From the NCBI GenBank assembly GCA_947488545.1, contig CANKZE010000004.1, positions 1-64,000 of the forward strand: a stretch of DNA of 64,000 bases. The letters are read 5' to 3'. The notes below the pieces were generated by a model, which was not told the DNA's origin, did not search any database, and saw only the letters and a list, made by a program, of their open reading frames with translations. The position numbers and the translations under genes are program-made. Source of the DNA: Bacteroidota bacterium. GTDB taxonomy: Bacteria > Bacteroidota > Bacteroidia > Flavobacteriales > Flavobacteriaceae. Shown piece by piece: positions 46,240 to 54,926 of the stretch. How positions within the stretch are numbered: position 1 is the first letter of the stretch; every line of letters begins with the position of its first letter.

Positions 46240-46767
46240 TTACCTCATTTTTTTGAAAAAATCCCAAATTACAATTCCTGCGCTAACAGCAATATTTAAA
46301 GAATGTTTGGTTCCTAATTGAGGGATTTCTATCGTTCCATCGCAAATTTCTACTGCTTCTTGAGCTACACCAAAAACTTCATTTCCAAAAACTAAAGCGT
46401 ATTTTTGATTTTTCTCAATTTCAAAATCTTGTAAGAATATTGCGCTTTCAACCTGTTCAATTGCAAAAACTTTTACACCTTCTGATTTTAATTTTTCAAT
46501 TACTTCAAGTACATTTTCTGAATGCTCCCAAGCTACAGTTTCAGTAGCTCCTAGTGCAGTTTTATGAATTTCTTTATTAGGTGGAGTGGCCGTAATTCCA
46601 CAAAGAAATATTTTTTCAACTAAAAATGCATCTGAGGTTCTAAATACAGACCCAATGTTATTCAAGCTTCGGATGTCGTCAAGAACAATTATTAAAGGCG
46701 TTTTGGAAGCATCTTTAAAATCGTCAATTGATATTCTATTTAATTCACTGTTTTCTAGTTTGCGCAT
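46240..46767 (-). CDS. SpoU/TrmH-family RNA 2'-O-methyltransferase
   Basis: The 175-residue SPOUT-fold protein has the three family motifs: LDDIRSLNNIGSVFRTSDAF, ALVFGNEVFGV and IPQLGTKHSLNIAVSAGI. It should 2'-O-methylate a ribose in tRNA or rRNA; the target base cannot be told from sequence. It is shorter than typical TrmH and lacks an N-terminal RNA-binding domain. Its ATG lies only 17 bp after the terminator of the upstream DUF1573 gene, leaving no room for a full separate promoter. Confidence 0.88.
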   Translation of the reverse strand: MRKLENSELNRISIDDFKDASKTPLIIVLDDIRSLNNIGSVFRTSDAFLVEKIFLCGITATPPNKEIHKTALGATETVAWEHSENVLEVIEKLKSEGVKVFAIEQVESAIFLQDFEIEKNQKYALVFGNEVFGVAQEAVEICDGTIEIPQLGTKHSLNIAVSAGIVIWDFFKKMR

Positions 46768-46783
46768 AATTTATTCAAGGTTC

Positions 46784-46819
46784 AAAAAAAAAGCTCCCTG
46801 TTTAAGGAAGCTTTTGTTA
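46784..46819 (-). terminator. Terminator after the DUF1573 gene, upstream of the SpoU gene
   Basis: On the minus strand the stem AAAAGCTTCC / GGGAGCTTTT (one mismatch, loop TTAAACA) is followed by nine T residues. It ends 17 bp before the next gene's ATG. Confidence 0.75.
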
Positions 46820-46833
46820 TATATAAAATATAT

Positions 46834-47301
46834 TTAGCTTTTTGGTACAACTGGAGTAGCTGGAGTTGGATCTGGTAAAACAGTACCTTTAATTGTCAAA
46901 ACTTTTGTTGGTTGTCCATCAGCATTAGAACTTACAGTAACTGTTTTAGTAAATGCACCAACTCTGTCTGTAGCATACTTAACCCCAATTTCACCTTTTG
47001 CTCCTGGAGCGATTGGCTCTTTTGGAGTTGTTGGAACAGTACATCCGCATGATCCTTGAGCATTTGTAATAATTAATGGCTTGTTACCATTATTTGTAAA
47101 AACAAATTTACGATCACCATTAGAATTGTGTTCGATTGTTCCATAATCTATAGTTTCAGTTTCGAAAACCATTCCTGCACCATCTAATTTTGGAGCAATT
47201 GTTTTAGTTTCTGCAGAAACTTTAGCTTTTTTTGAATCTTGAGCGTTAGAAGTAGTAACCCCTAAAACTGTTAACATTGCAAATAAAAATATCTTTTTCA
47301 T
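46834..47301 (-). CDS. Secreted DUF1573 protein
   Basis: The 155-residue exported protein has a signal peptide (ending near SNAQ). One DUF1573 domain follows, an Ig/ASPM-like fold with the hallmark NGNKPLIITNAQGSCGCTVP, where a CGC pair sits in the loop. Function is unknown; the domain is very common in Bacteroidota. The C-terminus is Pro/Thr/Val-rich. A -7-like TAGATTTG (47325-47332, minus strand) lies 24 bp upstream. Confidence 0.87.
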   Translation of the reverse strand: MKKIFLFAMLTVLGVTTSNAQDSKKAKVSAETKTIAPKLDGAGMVFETETIDYGTIEHNSNGDRKFVFTNNGNKPLIITNAQGSCGCTVPTTPKEPIAPGAKGEIGVKYATDRVGAFTKTVTVSSNADGQPTKVLTIKGTVLPDPTPATPVVPKS

Positions 47302-47462
47302 TTTATTTTAATTAAATTATAGAACAAATCTAAAGAAAAAAATCAATTCTAGATATAAAATTATCTTAAATTTAAATTAATTTTCGAAACACCTAATTTC
47401 AGTTTAAAAATAATTAAATTCGCTTTTAGAAAAAATCATATCCATTTATTAAATAGTTTACG

Positions 47463-50069
47463 TTGGCAGCTAAAGAAAAAGAAGTTAAGGAAACCCCGTT
47501 AATGAAGCAATATAACGAGATCAAAAGGAAGTATCCGGATGCTTGTTTGTTGTTTCGTGTTGGAGATTTTTATGAAACTTTTGGAGAAGATGCGGTTCGA
47601 GCGTCAAAAATACTTGGAATTACACTTACAAAAAGAGGTGCGGGATCAGAAACAGAAACTGCCTTGGCGGGTTTTCCACACCATTCGATAAATACGTATT
47701 TGCCAAAATTGGTAAAAGCAGGTCTTAGAGTTGCTATTTGTGACCAACTAGAAGACCCTAAAATGACCAAAACTATTGTCAAAAGAGGTGTTACTGAATT
47801 GGTTACTCCTGGAGTTTCCATGAATGATGAGGTTTTACATTCTAAAACTAATAATTTTTTGGCATCCATTTACTTTGGTAAAAAAGCCATTGGAATTTCG
47901 TTTTTAGACGTTTCTACGGGTGAATTTTTAACAGCTCAAGGATCTGAAGATTACATTGATAAATTATTGCAAAATTTTAATCCAAGTGAAGTCTTAATTC
48001 CTAAAAACAATAAAAATGATTTTAAAGAAATCTTTGGAGAAGAATACCATAATTTTTATTTAGAAGATTGGGTTTACAAGGAAGATTATGCATTTGAAAC
48101 GTTAACCAACCATTTTCAAACGGTGTCTTTAAAAGGATTTGGAATTGAAGAATTGCAAGAAGGCATCATCGCATCTGGTGCTATTTTATATTACCTTTCG
48201 GAAACGCAACACAATAAATTACAACATATTTCTTCAATTCAGCGAATTGCGGAAGATGCCTATGTTTGGATGGATCGTTTTACAATTCGGAATTTAGAAT
48301 TGTATCACAGTTATAATCCAAACGCTGTCACTTTATTGGATGTCATCGATAGAACCCTTTCGCCAATGGGAGGAAGGTTGTTAAAACGTTGGTTGGCATT
48401 GCCATTAAAAGACATCAATAAAATTAAAAGTCGTCACGAAGTAGTTTCTTATCTAAAAGAAAATCAAGGTATTTTAAAAGATATTCAACACCAAATCAAG
48501 CAAATTTCTGATTTGGAGCGTTTGATTTCAAAAATTGCCACAGGAAAAGTTTCCCCTCGCGAAGTGGTTTATTTAAAGGAATCTTTAGACGCAATTATTC
48601 CAATAAAAAAAATAGCGTTGGAAAGTCCACAAGAAGCGGTTAAGGTAATTGGGGATAAATTACACGATTGTGAGTTGCTTCGTGAGAAGATAAAAACAAC
48701 TTTAAATCAAGACGCACCGGTTGCTATTGCAAAAGGAAATGCTATTGCAAAAGGTGTTAATACTGAATTGGATGAGTTACGAGCTATTTCTACATCAGGA
48801 AAAGATTTTTTAGAAGGAATTGAGAAACGAGAATGCGAGAATACTGGGATTTCATCATTAAAAATATCTTTTAATAATGTTTTTGGATATTACATTGAAG
48901 TTAGAAATACTCATAAAGATAAAGTACCGTCCGACTGGATTCGCAAACAAACCTTAGTAAGTGCGGAGCGTTATATCACGGAAGAATTAAAAGAATATGA
49001 ATCTAAGATTTTAGGTGCCGAAGAAAAAATCCATAAGTTGGAATCAGAATTATTTGAGCAATTGGTTGCTTGGATTACCACTTATATAAAGCAAGTTCAG
49101 CTTAACGCAAATTTAGTGGCGCAGTTGGATTGCTTGACTTCTTTTGCTCAGTTGGCGATTGAAAACAAATATGTCTGCCCGGAATTAGATGAAACCTATG
49201 AATTGGATATTAAAAACGGTCGTCATCCTGTAATTGAAAAACAATTGCCAGTTGGTACTCCATATATTGCTAACGATGTTTATTTAGATCGAGAAATCCA
49301 GCAATTAATTATGATTACTGGTCCGAATATGTCGGGAAAATCGGCAATTTTACGCCAAACAGCATTGATAGTATTGCTTGCTCAAATGGGAAGTTTTGTT
49401 CCTGCAGACCAAGTTAGAATGGGAATTATCGACAAGATTTTCACTAGAGTAGGAGCTTCCGATAATATCTCGATGGGAGAATCTACTTTTATGGTAGAAA
49501 TGAATGAAACAGCCTCGATATTAAACAATTTATCTGATAGAAGTTTGATTTTGTTAGATGAAATTGGAAGAGGAACAAGTACCTACGATGGAATTTCTAT
49601 TGCATGGGCAATCGCGGAATTTTTGCACGAACATCCATCGAAACCGAAAACACTTTTTGCAACGCATTATCATGAATTGAATGAGATGAGCGAGTTATTA
49701 TCTCGAATTCAAAATTTCAATGTTTCTGTTAAAGAATTAAAAGACACCGTACTTTTTATCAGAAAATTAGTAAAAGGAGGAAGCGCTCATAGTTTTGGAA
49801 TTCATGTGGCTAAAATGGCTGGAATGCCACAAACCGTAATTTTAAAAGCACAAAAATTACTCAAAAAACTAGAAAAAGACCATTCTGGCGATGCTTTAGC
49901 TGGAATAAAATCAGAAAAAGAAGAAATGCAAATGAGTTTCTTTAATCTAGACGATCCTTTATTAGAAGAAATTAAAGAAGAGATCTTAAATTTAGATATA
50001 AATACGTTGACTCCTATTGAGGCGATGATGAAACTCAATGAAATCAAAAGAATGCTGACTAAAAAATAA
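47463..50069 (+). CDS. mutS: DNA mismatch repair protein MutS
   Basis: MutS recognises mismatches and starts repair. The 868-residue enzyme has the mismatch-reading FYETF motif (residues 37-41), the connector and clamp domains, the ATPase GPNMSGKSAILRQ and LLDEIGRGTSTYDG motifs, and ends with the short helical dimerisation part. The start is TTG (47463), giving MAAKEKEVKETPLMKQY, which I recall as the usual flavobacterial N-terminus; an ATG at residue 14 is the alternative. It ends 90 bp before the tRNA promoter. Confidence 0.95.
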   Translation: MAAKEKEVKETPLMKQYNEIKRKYPDACLLFRVGDFYETFGEDAVRASKILGITLTKRGAGSETETALAGFPHHSINTYLPKLVKAGLRVAICDQLEDPKMTKTIVKRGVTELVTPGVSMNDEVLHSKTNNFLASIYFGKKAIGISFLDVSTGEFLTAQGSEDYIDKLLQNFNPSEVLIPKNNKNDFKEIFGEEYHNFYLEDWVYKEDYAFETLTNHFQTVSLKGFGIEELQEGIIASGAILYYLSETQHNKLQHISSIQRIAEDAYVWMDRFTIRNLELYHSYNPNAVTLLDVIDRTLSPMGGRLLKRWLALPLKDINKIKSRHEVVSYLKENQGILKDIQHQIKQISDLERLISKIATGKVSPREVVYLKESLDAIIPIKKIALESPQEAVKVIGDKLHDCELLREKIKTTLNQDAPVAIAKGNAIAKGVNTELDELRAISTSGKDFLEGIEKRECENTGISSLKISFNNVFGYYIEVRNTHKDKVPSDWIRKQTLVSAERYITEELKEYESKILGAEEKIHKLESELFEQLVAWITTYIKQVQLNANLVAQLDCLTSFAQLAIENKYVCPELDETYELDIKNGRHPVIEKQLPVGTPYIANDVYLDREIQQLIMITGPNMSGKSAILRQTALIVLLAQMGSFVPADQVRMGIIDKIFTRVGASDNISMGESTFMVEMNETASILNNLSDRSLILLDEIGRGTSTYDGISIAWAIAEFLHEHPSKPKTLFATHYHELNEMSELLSRIQNFNVSVKELKDTVLFIRKLVKGGSAHSFGIHVAKMAGMPQTVILKAQKLLKKLEKDHSGDALAGIKSEKEEMQMSFFNLDDPLLEEIKEEILNLDINTLTPIEAMMKLNEIKRMLTKK

Positions 50070-50140
50070 GTTATTTTTAGTTTAAAGGTAACGTTATCAG
50101 AAGGTTAAAACGAGTGCTTTATTTTTTTAAAAAAAAAGGC

Positions 50141-50170
50141 TTGTGTAATTGAATAATTGTATTAAATTTG
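50141..50170 (+). promoter_or_regulatory. Promoter of the tRNA-Gly/tRNA-Leu unit
   Basis: TTG (50141-50143), 19 bp, TAAATTTG (50163-50170): full match to consensus. About 90 bp of leader precede the first tRNA. Confidence 0.7.
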
Positions 50171-50262
50171 CCTCCGCAAACAAGTTCAACGAACGACTTT
50201 GTAATTAAAAGTTAGGTGCGTAATACAGAACAAGTAAAGCAGCTCTTTGTAAAAATTGAAAT

Positions 50263-50335
50263 GCGAAAATAGCTCAGTTGGTAGAGCGCGACCTTGCCAA
50301 GGTCGAGGTCGCGGGTTCGAGCCCCGTTTTTCGCT
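50263..50335 (+). tRNA. tRNA-Gly(GCC)
   Basis: A 73-nt cloverleaf: acceptor GCGAAAA/TTTTCGC, D-arm AGCTCAGTTGGTAGAGC, anticodon GCC at 50296-50298 in the loop TTGCCAA, T-arm GGTTCGAGCC, discriminator T. The CCA tail is not encoded. Confidence 0.95.
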
Positions 50336-50349
50336 CAAACATCATAAAT

Positions 50350-50435
50350 GCTCGGATGGTGAAATTGGTAGACACGCTGGACTTAAAATCCAGTGAACAG
50401 CAATGTTCGTGCGGGTTCAAGTCCCGCTCTGAGTA
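50350..50435 (+). tRNA. tRNA-Leu(UAA)
   Basis: An 86-nt class II tRNA with a long variable arm (GAACAGCAATGTTC). Acceptor GCTCGGA/TCTGAGT pairs with two G-U pairs. Anticodon TAA is at 50384-50386 in the loop CTTAAAA. T-arm GGTTCAAGTCC. CCA is not encoded. It lies 14 bp after tRNA-Gly, in the same transcript. Confidence 0.95.
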
Positions 50436-50476
50436 CTAAAAAGCTTCAAACTTAAGGTTTGGAGCTTTTTTTTTTA
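50436..50476 (+). terminator. Terminator of the tRNA unit
   Basis: Stem AAAAGCTTCAAAC / GTTTGGAGCTTTT (one G-T pair), loop TTAAG, followed by a run of ten T residues. Confidence 0.88.
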
Positions 50477-50506
50477 ATTAAGTTTATAAATGGTCGCATT
50501 CCTTAA

Positions 50507-50537
50507 ATCATAAATCTAAAATCATAAATCTAAAATC
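50507..50537 (+). repeat. 14-bp direct repeat before the YegP-like gene
   Basis: ATCATAAATCTAAA occurs twice in tandem (50507-50520, 50521-50534) plus a partial third copy, ending 2 bp before the ATG at 50540. It occupies the place of a ribosome-binding region. Confidence 0.7.
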
Positions 50538-50539
50538 AA

Positions 50540-50887
50540 ATGGGTGCTTTTGTGATCAGTAAAAGATTTGACGATTATTATAAATTTGTTTTTACTTCTA
50601 GAAAAGGGAAGGCAATATTTACCAGTTTTCGATACGAACTAAAATTTGAATGCGAGGAAGGAATAGAATATTTTAAAAATGCAATTGATTCTGTTGTTTT
50701 TGAAAAAGAAAAATCATCTGGGGGTAAGTACTTTTTTAAAATTATTTTAGAGAATACTCATTTTGCAACTAGTAGAAAATACAACACAGAATTATTACTG
50801 GAAAAAGGAATCAATGAAATTAAGAACTATGCACATAAAGCTGAAATTTTAGATTTCACTTTAAATGAAGTGGTGTTTCCTGATTAA
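50540..50887 (+). CDS. DUF1508/YegP-like protein
   Basis: The 115-residue small soluble protein has two related segments, FVISKRFDDYYKFVFTSRKG (residues 4-23) and a later KYFFKIILENTHFATSRKY. This is the tandem layout of DUF1508 (YegP) domains, although the second is divergent. Function is unknown. It stands between the tRNA terminator and a terminator shared with a small lipoprotein gene. Confidence 0.65.
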   Translation: MGAFVISKRFDDYYKFVFTSRKGKAIFTSFRYELKFECEEGIEYFKNAIDSVVFEKEKSSGGKYFFKIILENTHFATSRKYNTELLLEKGINEIKNYAHKAEILDFTLNEVVFPD

Positions 50888-50904
50888 CTTCAACTATTGC
50901 AATA

Positions 50905-50932
50905 AAAAAAGCCACGCATTGCGTGGCTTTTC
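50905..50932. terminator. Bidirectional terminator, YegP-like gene / small lipoprotein gene
   Basis: The AAAAGCCACGCA-TGCGTGGCTTTT palindrome is followed by T tract on the minus strand (seven) and TTTT on the plus strand. The strong side serves the minus-strand lipoprotein gene. Confidence 0.85.
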
Positions 50933-50953
50933 AAATTCTTAGAGTGTTTCTAA

Positions 50954-51157
50954 TTATTTTGCTTCAGCTGGAGCAGCTTCAGCAGCTGGAGCAGCAGCTT
51001 CAGCAGCAGGTGCAGCAGCAGTATCAACAGCAGCAGCAGCAGTGTCAACAGCAGGAGCTTCAACAGCAGGAGCTTCTACTGGAGCTTCTTCAGCTTTTTT
51101 ACAAGAAACAGTTGCTAAAACAGCAACAAATGCTAAACTTAAAAGTACTTTTTTCAT
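50954..51157 (-). CDS. Small Ala/Pro/Glu-rich lipoprotein
   Basis: The 67-residue protein has a clear lipoprotein signal (VLATVSCKKAEE, Cys19). The rest is a low-complexity tail made of APAVEAP, VDTAAA and PAAEAA repeats. No folded domain is expected after the lipid anchor. Codon choice is GC-rich (GCA/GCT runs), unlike neighbours. Its own terminator and lipoprotein signal argue that it is real; function is unknown. It may act as a spacer or surface-exposed acidic tail. Confidence 0.75.
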   Translation of the reverse strand: MKKVLLSLAFVAVLATVSCKKAEEAPVEAPAVEAPAVDTAAAAVDTAAAPAAEAAAPAAEAAPAEAK

Positions 51158-51343
51158 CTTACTTAGTTATAAAAGGTTAATTATTAATTCGGAGCAAAGA
51201 TATAAATTTTTTAATAGTAAAAATTATTTTTTAATTTTTTTTCAAAAAAATAATATTTTGCAACTGTTAATTTATTTAACAATTACTGTGCCAAAAATTA
51301 AAAATCATTTAAAAATAAATATAATTTTTAATTTACAAGTTAA

Positions 51344-53503
51344 TTACTTCTTTTTCAGTACTTTAATTTTCTTAGGGTGTACTAATTTTAATTCTTCAAT
51401 TAAATTATTTGCACCAGCATACTTATCAATTATGAATAAAACGTATCGAATATCAACCATAACGTTTCTACAAATGCTAGGATCATAGTAAATATCACTC
51501 ATTGTTCCTTCCCAAACTCTGTCAAAATTCAAACCTATCAAATTTCCATTGGCGTCAATTGCAGGACTTCCTGAATTTCCGCCAGTGGTGTGATTGGTCC
51601 CGATAAAGCAAACAGGCATTTTTCCGTTTTCACTATATTGACCATAATCTTTCTTTTTATACAAGTCAATTAATTTTGCTGGGACATCAAATTCATAATC
51701 ACCTGGAATGTATTTCTCCATAGCCCCATCTAAATATGTTACTGGAGTATAAATAGTAGCATCTTTTGGTTCGTAACCTTTCACTTTTCCATAAGTAACT
51801 CTCAAAGTACTATTGGCGTCTGGAAATATTCTAGAACCTTTATTCAACTCCAATTGTGCTTTCATATAAGTTCTTTGTAAAGCCGTAATTCTCAAATTGA
51901 TTTCATCATATTTAGGCGCAACTTCCTTCAAGAATTTGTCGGCCATACTTTTGATGACAATAAAACCTTTATCAGCATTTAAATTTGCTAAAACTGTTTT
52001 TGAATCTCCAGAAAGCAGCTCTTTAATGCTGTTGTAATTTACCAACTTTGAATTACCATAAACTTCATTTGCAAGTTCAGTAGCATTGATGTTGCTCAAA
52101 TTATTTGGTAAAAATTCCTTAGGCGATTTTGTAGAATACAAATGAATCAATTTCTCAAATACTTTTTGATCCACATTAGCATTAAAATCTTTGTAGAAAT
52201 CGGCTAATCCTGTAATCAAGTTGTTTTTTCTATCGTTAAATGCTTGTTCGCCCTTAGAATTATAAACTTGTTCTAATTGGTATAATTTATATCCAACACT
52301 CAAAAGTTCGGTATTTCTTAATGCCACTTCTGAAAAATAATCTCTCGCCAACGCATAAGATTTAATTTCACTATAGTTTTTTTCAAAATCGGTAAGTAAA
52401 TTTCCATATTCTGCTTGTTTTCCTGCTTTTCCAACCTTTTCTTGGAAAACAACTTCTTGCTTTCTTTTGATTTCAACGGCATTCGATTTTGTTAACCCTT
52501 GAGTTTCACCAATCCACTTTTTCCAATAATTAGCAATACCTGCATATTTTGATGCATATTGAATTTTGATCGCGTTGTCTTTTCTCATAAAACCATCTGC
52601 AACTTTCAACGCGTTGTCGCGAATTTCAATTTTTGCTGGATTTAATTCTTTTACAATTTGCTCAATTGCAACCGCTGGTAAATATTCGCTTGTTTTTCCT
52701 GGGTAACCAAAAACCATTGTAAAATCGTCTTCTTTTACCCCATCTAATGAAACTGGTAAAAAGTGTTTTGGAGTATAAGGAACGTTATCTTTTGAATAAC
52801 TAGCTGGGTGATTGTTTTTGTCTGCGTAAATTCTAAACAATGAAAAATCTCCAGTGTGTCTTGGCCAAACCCAGTTGTCGGTATCCGATCCAAATTTTCC
52901 TATTGATGATGGCGGAGCACCTACTAAACGGACATCTTTATAGGTTTCGGTAACAAAAAGCATGTATTGATTTCCTTCGTAAAAAGTTCTGATTTTGTTT
53001 TCTTGCCAGCTTTCCTTTGGTAACGAATTGATTAAGGAAGTAATGTTTTCTTGAATTTTCTTTTGTTTTTCCAATTCAGTTGCCAAAGTCGCAGTTCCTT
53101 CCAAAACTTTCGAAGTCACATCTTCAATTTTAACAATGAAAGTCACCACCAAATCTTCATTTGGTAATTCTTCAGACATTTTATAAGCCCAAAAACCATT
53201 CGTTAAATAATCATGATCTACGGTAGAGTGATTTTGAATAGCTTCAAATCCGCAGTGATGATTGGTTAATAATAATCCTTTTGGAGAAATTACTTCGGAA
53301 GTACACCCACCATTAAAATGTGGAACAGCATCTTTCAAGCTCGATTTATTTACCGAATAAATATCGGCGGCAGTCATTTTCATGCCTAAATTTTTCATCT
53401 CTTTTTCATTCATTCCCTGCAATAACGAAGGAATCCACATTCCACCTTGTTGCGCTTGAACTTGAATTACAAAAAATAATAGTAGTAATTTTAAATGTTT
53501 CAT
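51344..53503 (-). CDS. dpp11: S46 dipeptidyl-peptidase, DPP11 type (Asp/Glu-specific)
   Basis: The 719-residue exported serine peptidase has a signal peptide (ending QVQA, residue 18). The catalytic His83 is in LLTNHHCGFEAI, and Ser644 is in TTGGNSGSPAID. Eighteen residues after the serine lies Arg662 (LNFDRVWEGTMSD). In Porphyromonas DPP11 the equivalent Arg673 selects acidic P1 residues, whereas DPP7 has Gly there. So this should release dipeptides ending in Asp or Glu in the periplasm. It lies 13 bp after waaA on the same strand, probably by chance of operon structure. Confidence 0.92.
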   Translation of the reverse strand: MKHLKLLLLFFVIQVQAQQGGMWIPSLLQGMNEKEMKNLGMKMTAADIYSVNKSSLKDAVPHFNGGCTSEVISPKGLLLTNHHCGFEAIQNHSTVDHDYLTNGFWAYKMSEELPNEDLVVTFIVKIEDVTSKVLEGTATLATELEKQKKIQENITSLINSLPKESWQENKIRTFYEGNQYMLFVTETYKDVRLVGAPPSSIGKFGSDTDNWVWPRHTGDFSLFRIYADKNNHPASYSKDNVPYTPKHFLPVSLDGVKEDDFTMVFGYPGKTSEYLPAVAIEQIVKELNPAKIEIRDNALKVADGFMRKDNAIKIQYASKYAGIANYWKKWIGETQGLTKSNAVEIKRKQEVVFQEKVGKAGKQAEYGNLLTDFEKNYSEIKSYALARDYFSEVALRNTELLSVGYKLYQLEQVYNSKGEQAFNDRKNNLITGLADFYKDFNANVDQKVFEKLIHLYSTKSPKEFLPNNLSNINATELANEVYGNSKLVNYNSIKELLSGDSKTVLANLNADKGFIVIKSMADKFLKEVAPKYDEINLRITALQRTYMKAQLELNKGSRIFPDANSTLRVTYGKVKGYEPKDATIYTPVTYLDGAMEKYIPGDYEFDVPAKLIDLYKKKDYGQYSENGKMPVCFIGTNHTTGGNSGSPAIDANGNLIGLNFDRVWEGTMSDIYYDPSICRNVMVDIRYVLFIIDKYAGANNLIEELKLVHPKKIKVLKKK

Positions 53504-53516
53504 TTTTAGTTTTTTG

Positions 53517-54773
53517 TTAGTTAGTTTTTTTCTGGATAATATAATTCATTATGATTTCTGTAGCATTTTTATTCATTTCTACAAAGGTGCTACAAATATG
53601 CCCTTTTTCAAGACGAACGTCCGAATTTTGTATTAATTTAGCAAATGTTTCGTTCAACTCCTCTTGGTTTGTGATGGAAATGCAGCCATTCATTTTTACT
53701 AATGCGGTTGCTTCCGCAAAATGACTGTAATTCGGTCCAATAATTATAGGCACACCAAATGTTGCTGGTTCTAAAATATTATGAACACCAGGATTTCCAA
53801 AGCCTCCACCTACATAGGCAATATCAGCATAACTGTATATTTTAGTCAAAATACCAATAGTATCAATAATTAAAACATCGTGTTCAGCCAATTTTGAAGC
53901 GTCTAAATCATTGAAATTAATTGAAGAAAATAAGATGGTTTTTTTAGAAATTTGATTTTTAAAATCGGCAATCTGATCTTTATTAATGTTATGAGGCGCA
54001 ATAATAAATTTCACATTATTGGACGAATTGATGTAGTTTACCAATAACGTTTCGTCTTTTGGCCAAGAACTTCCAACCACAACTGTAAGGGTGTTGTTTT
54101 TGAATTTATCAATAAAATCTAGTTGGTTGTTTTGATTTAATATGGCGAAAACACGATCAAAACGGGTGTCTCCCGAAACCGTTACATTCGTTTTTCCAAG
54201 TTTTAACAACAACTCTTTTGAACTTGAATTTTGAACAAAAAAATATTCAAATGCATCTAAAGCTTTTCTGTAAAAACCGCCGTACCATTTGAAAAAAACT
54301 TGCTTTTCTCTGAAAATACCAGAAATTAAATACGTAGGAATTTCCCTAATTTGTAATGCATTTAAGTAATTTGGCCAATACTCATATTTAATAAAGAAAG
54401 CCATATCGGGGCGAACAATTTTCATAAATTGTTCCACATTCGATTGGGTATCCAAAGGCAAATAAACGGTAACGTCTGCAATGGGGTTGTTTTTACGAAC
54501 TTCATAACCCGAAGGTGAAAAAAAAGTCAATACAATCAAGTGATTTGGAAACCTATTTTTCATTCGTTCCATCAATGGCAACCCTTGCTCATATTCGCCT
54601 AATGAAGCCGCGTGAAACCAAATCGTTTTATCGTAGTATTTAATTTTATTGGATAATATTTTAAAAGCGGACTTTCTGCCTTCAACAAAAAGTTTAATTT
54701 TTTTGCTGAAAAGCGCCACGATTTTTAAAATAAAATCGGCCAAAACCACGATTAAATTATATATAAATAACAT
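53517..54773 (-). CDS. waaA: 3-deoxy-D-manno-octulosonic acid (Kdo) transferase
   Basis: WaaA adds Kdo to lipid A precursor at the inner membrane. The 418-residue GT30 protein has an N-terminal membrane segment and the family pattern IWFHAASLGEYEQGLPLM, TFFSPSGYEVR, SGDTRFDRV, VGSSWPKDE and AYVGGGFGNPGVHNILEPA. It is divergent from the DegT aminotransferase gene. Confidence 0.94.
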   Translation of the reverse strand: MLFIYNLIVVLADFILKIVALFSKKIKLFVEGRKSAFKILSNKIKYYDKTIWFHAASLGEYEQGLPLMERMKNRFPNHLIVLTFFSPSGYEVRKNNPIADVTVYLPLDTQSNVEQFMKIVRPDMAFFIKYEYWPNYLNALQIREIPTYLISGIFREKQVFFKWYGGFYRKALDAFEYFFVQNSSSKELLLKLGKTNVTVSGDTRFDRVFAILNQNNQLDFIDKFKNNTLTVVVGSSWPKDETLLVNYINSSNNVKFIIAPHNINKDQIADFKNQISKKTILFSSINFNDLDASKLAEHDVLIIDTIGILTKIYSYADIAYVGGGFGNPGVHNILEPATFGVPIIIGPNYSHFAEATALVKMNGCISITNQEELNETFAKLIQNSDVRLEKGHICSTFVEMNKNATEIIMNYIIQKKTN

Positions 54774-54820
54774 AGATTGTAATTTGTGGCGCTAAAATAC
54801 ATCACTTTATAGAATTTTCA

Positions 54821-54850
54821 TTGATATAACTCATTAAATAACTATTTTTG
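54821..54850 (+). promoter_or_regulatory. Promoter of the DegT - galE - glycosyltransferase genes
   Basis: TTG (54821-54823), 19 bp, TATTTTTG (54843-54850): full consensus match, with a 76-bp gap to the ATG at 54927. Confidence 0.6.
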
Positions 54851-54926
54851 TATTCAGTTTGAAGAAATTATAATAGATATTCGCCGATTTTCTTTAAATT
54901 TCAAAACTTATTTAATCTATTTATTG

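Noticed and set aside
50263-50435. tRNA genes as an integration site for a mobile island
   Set aside because: No integrase, direct repeat of a tRNA 3' end, or foreign genes follow.
50507-50537. Short CRISPR-like direct repeats
   Set aside because: Tandem without spacers, 14 bp, two copies; an ordinary flavobacterial spacer repeat.
50923-51180. Gln-rich reading frame on the plus strand
   Set aside because: It is the complement of the Ala-rich lipoprotein gene, whose repeat makes any frame open; no start context or domain.
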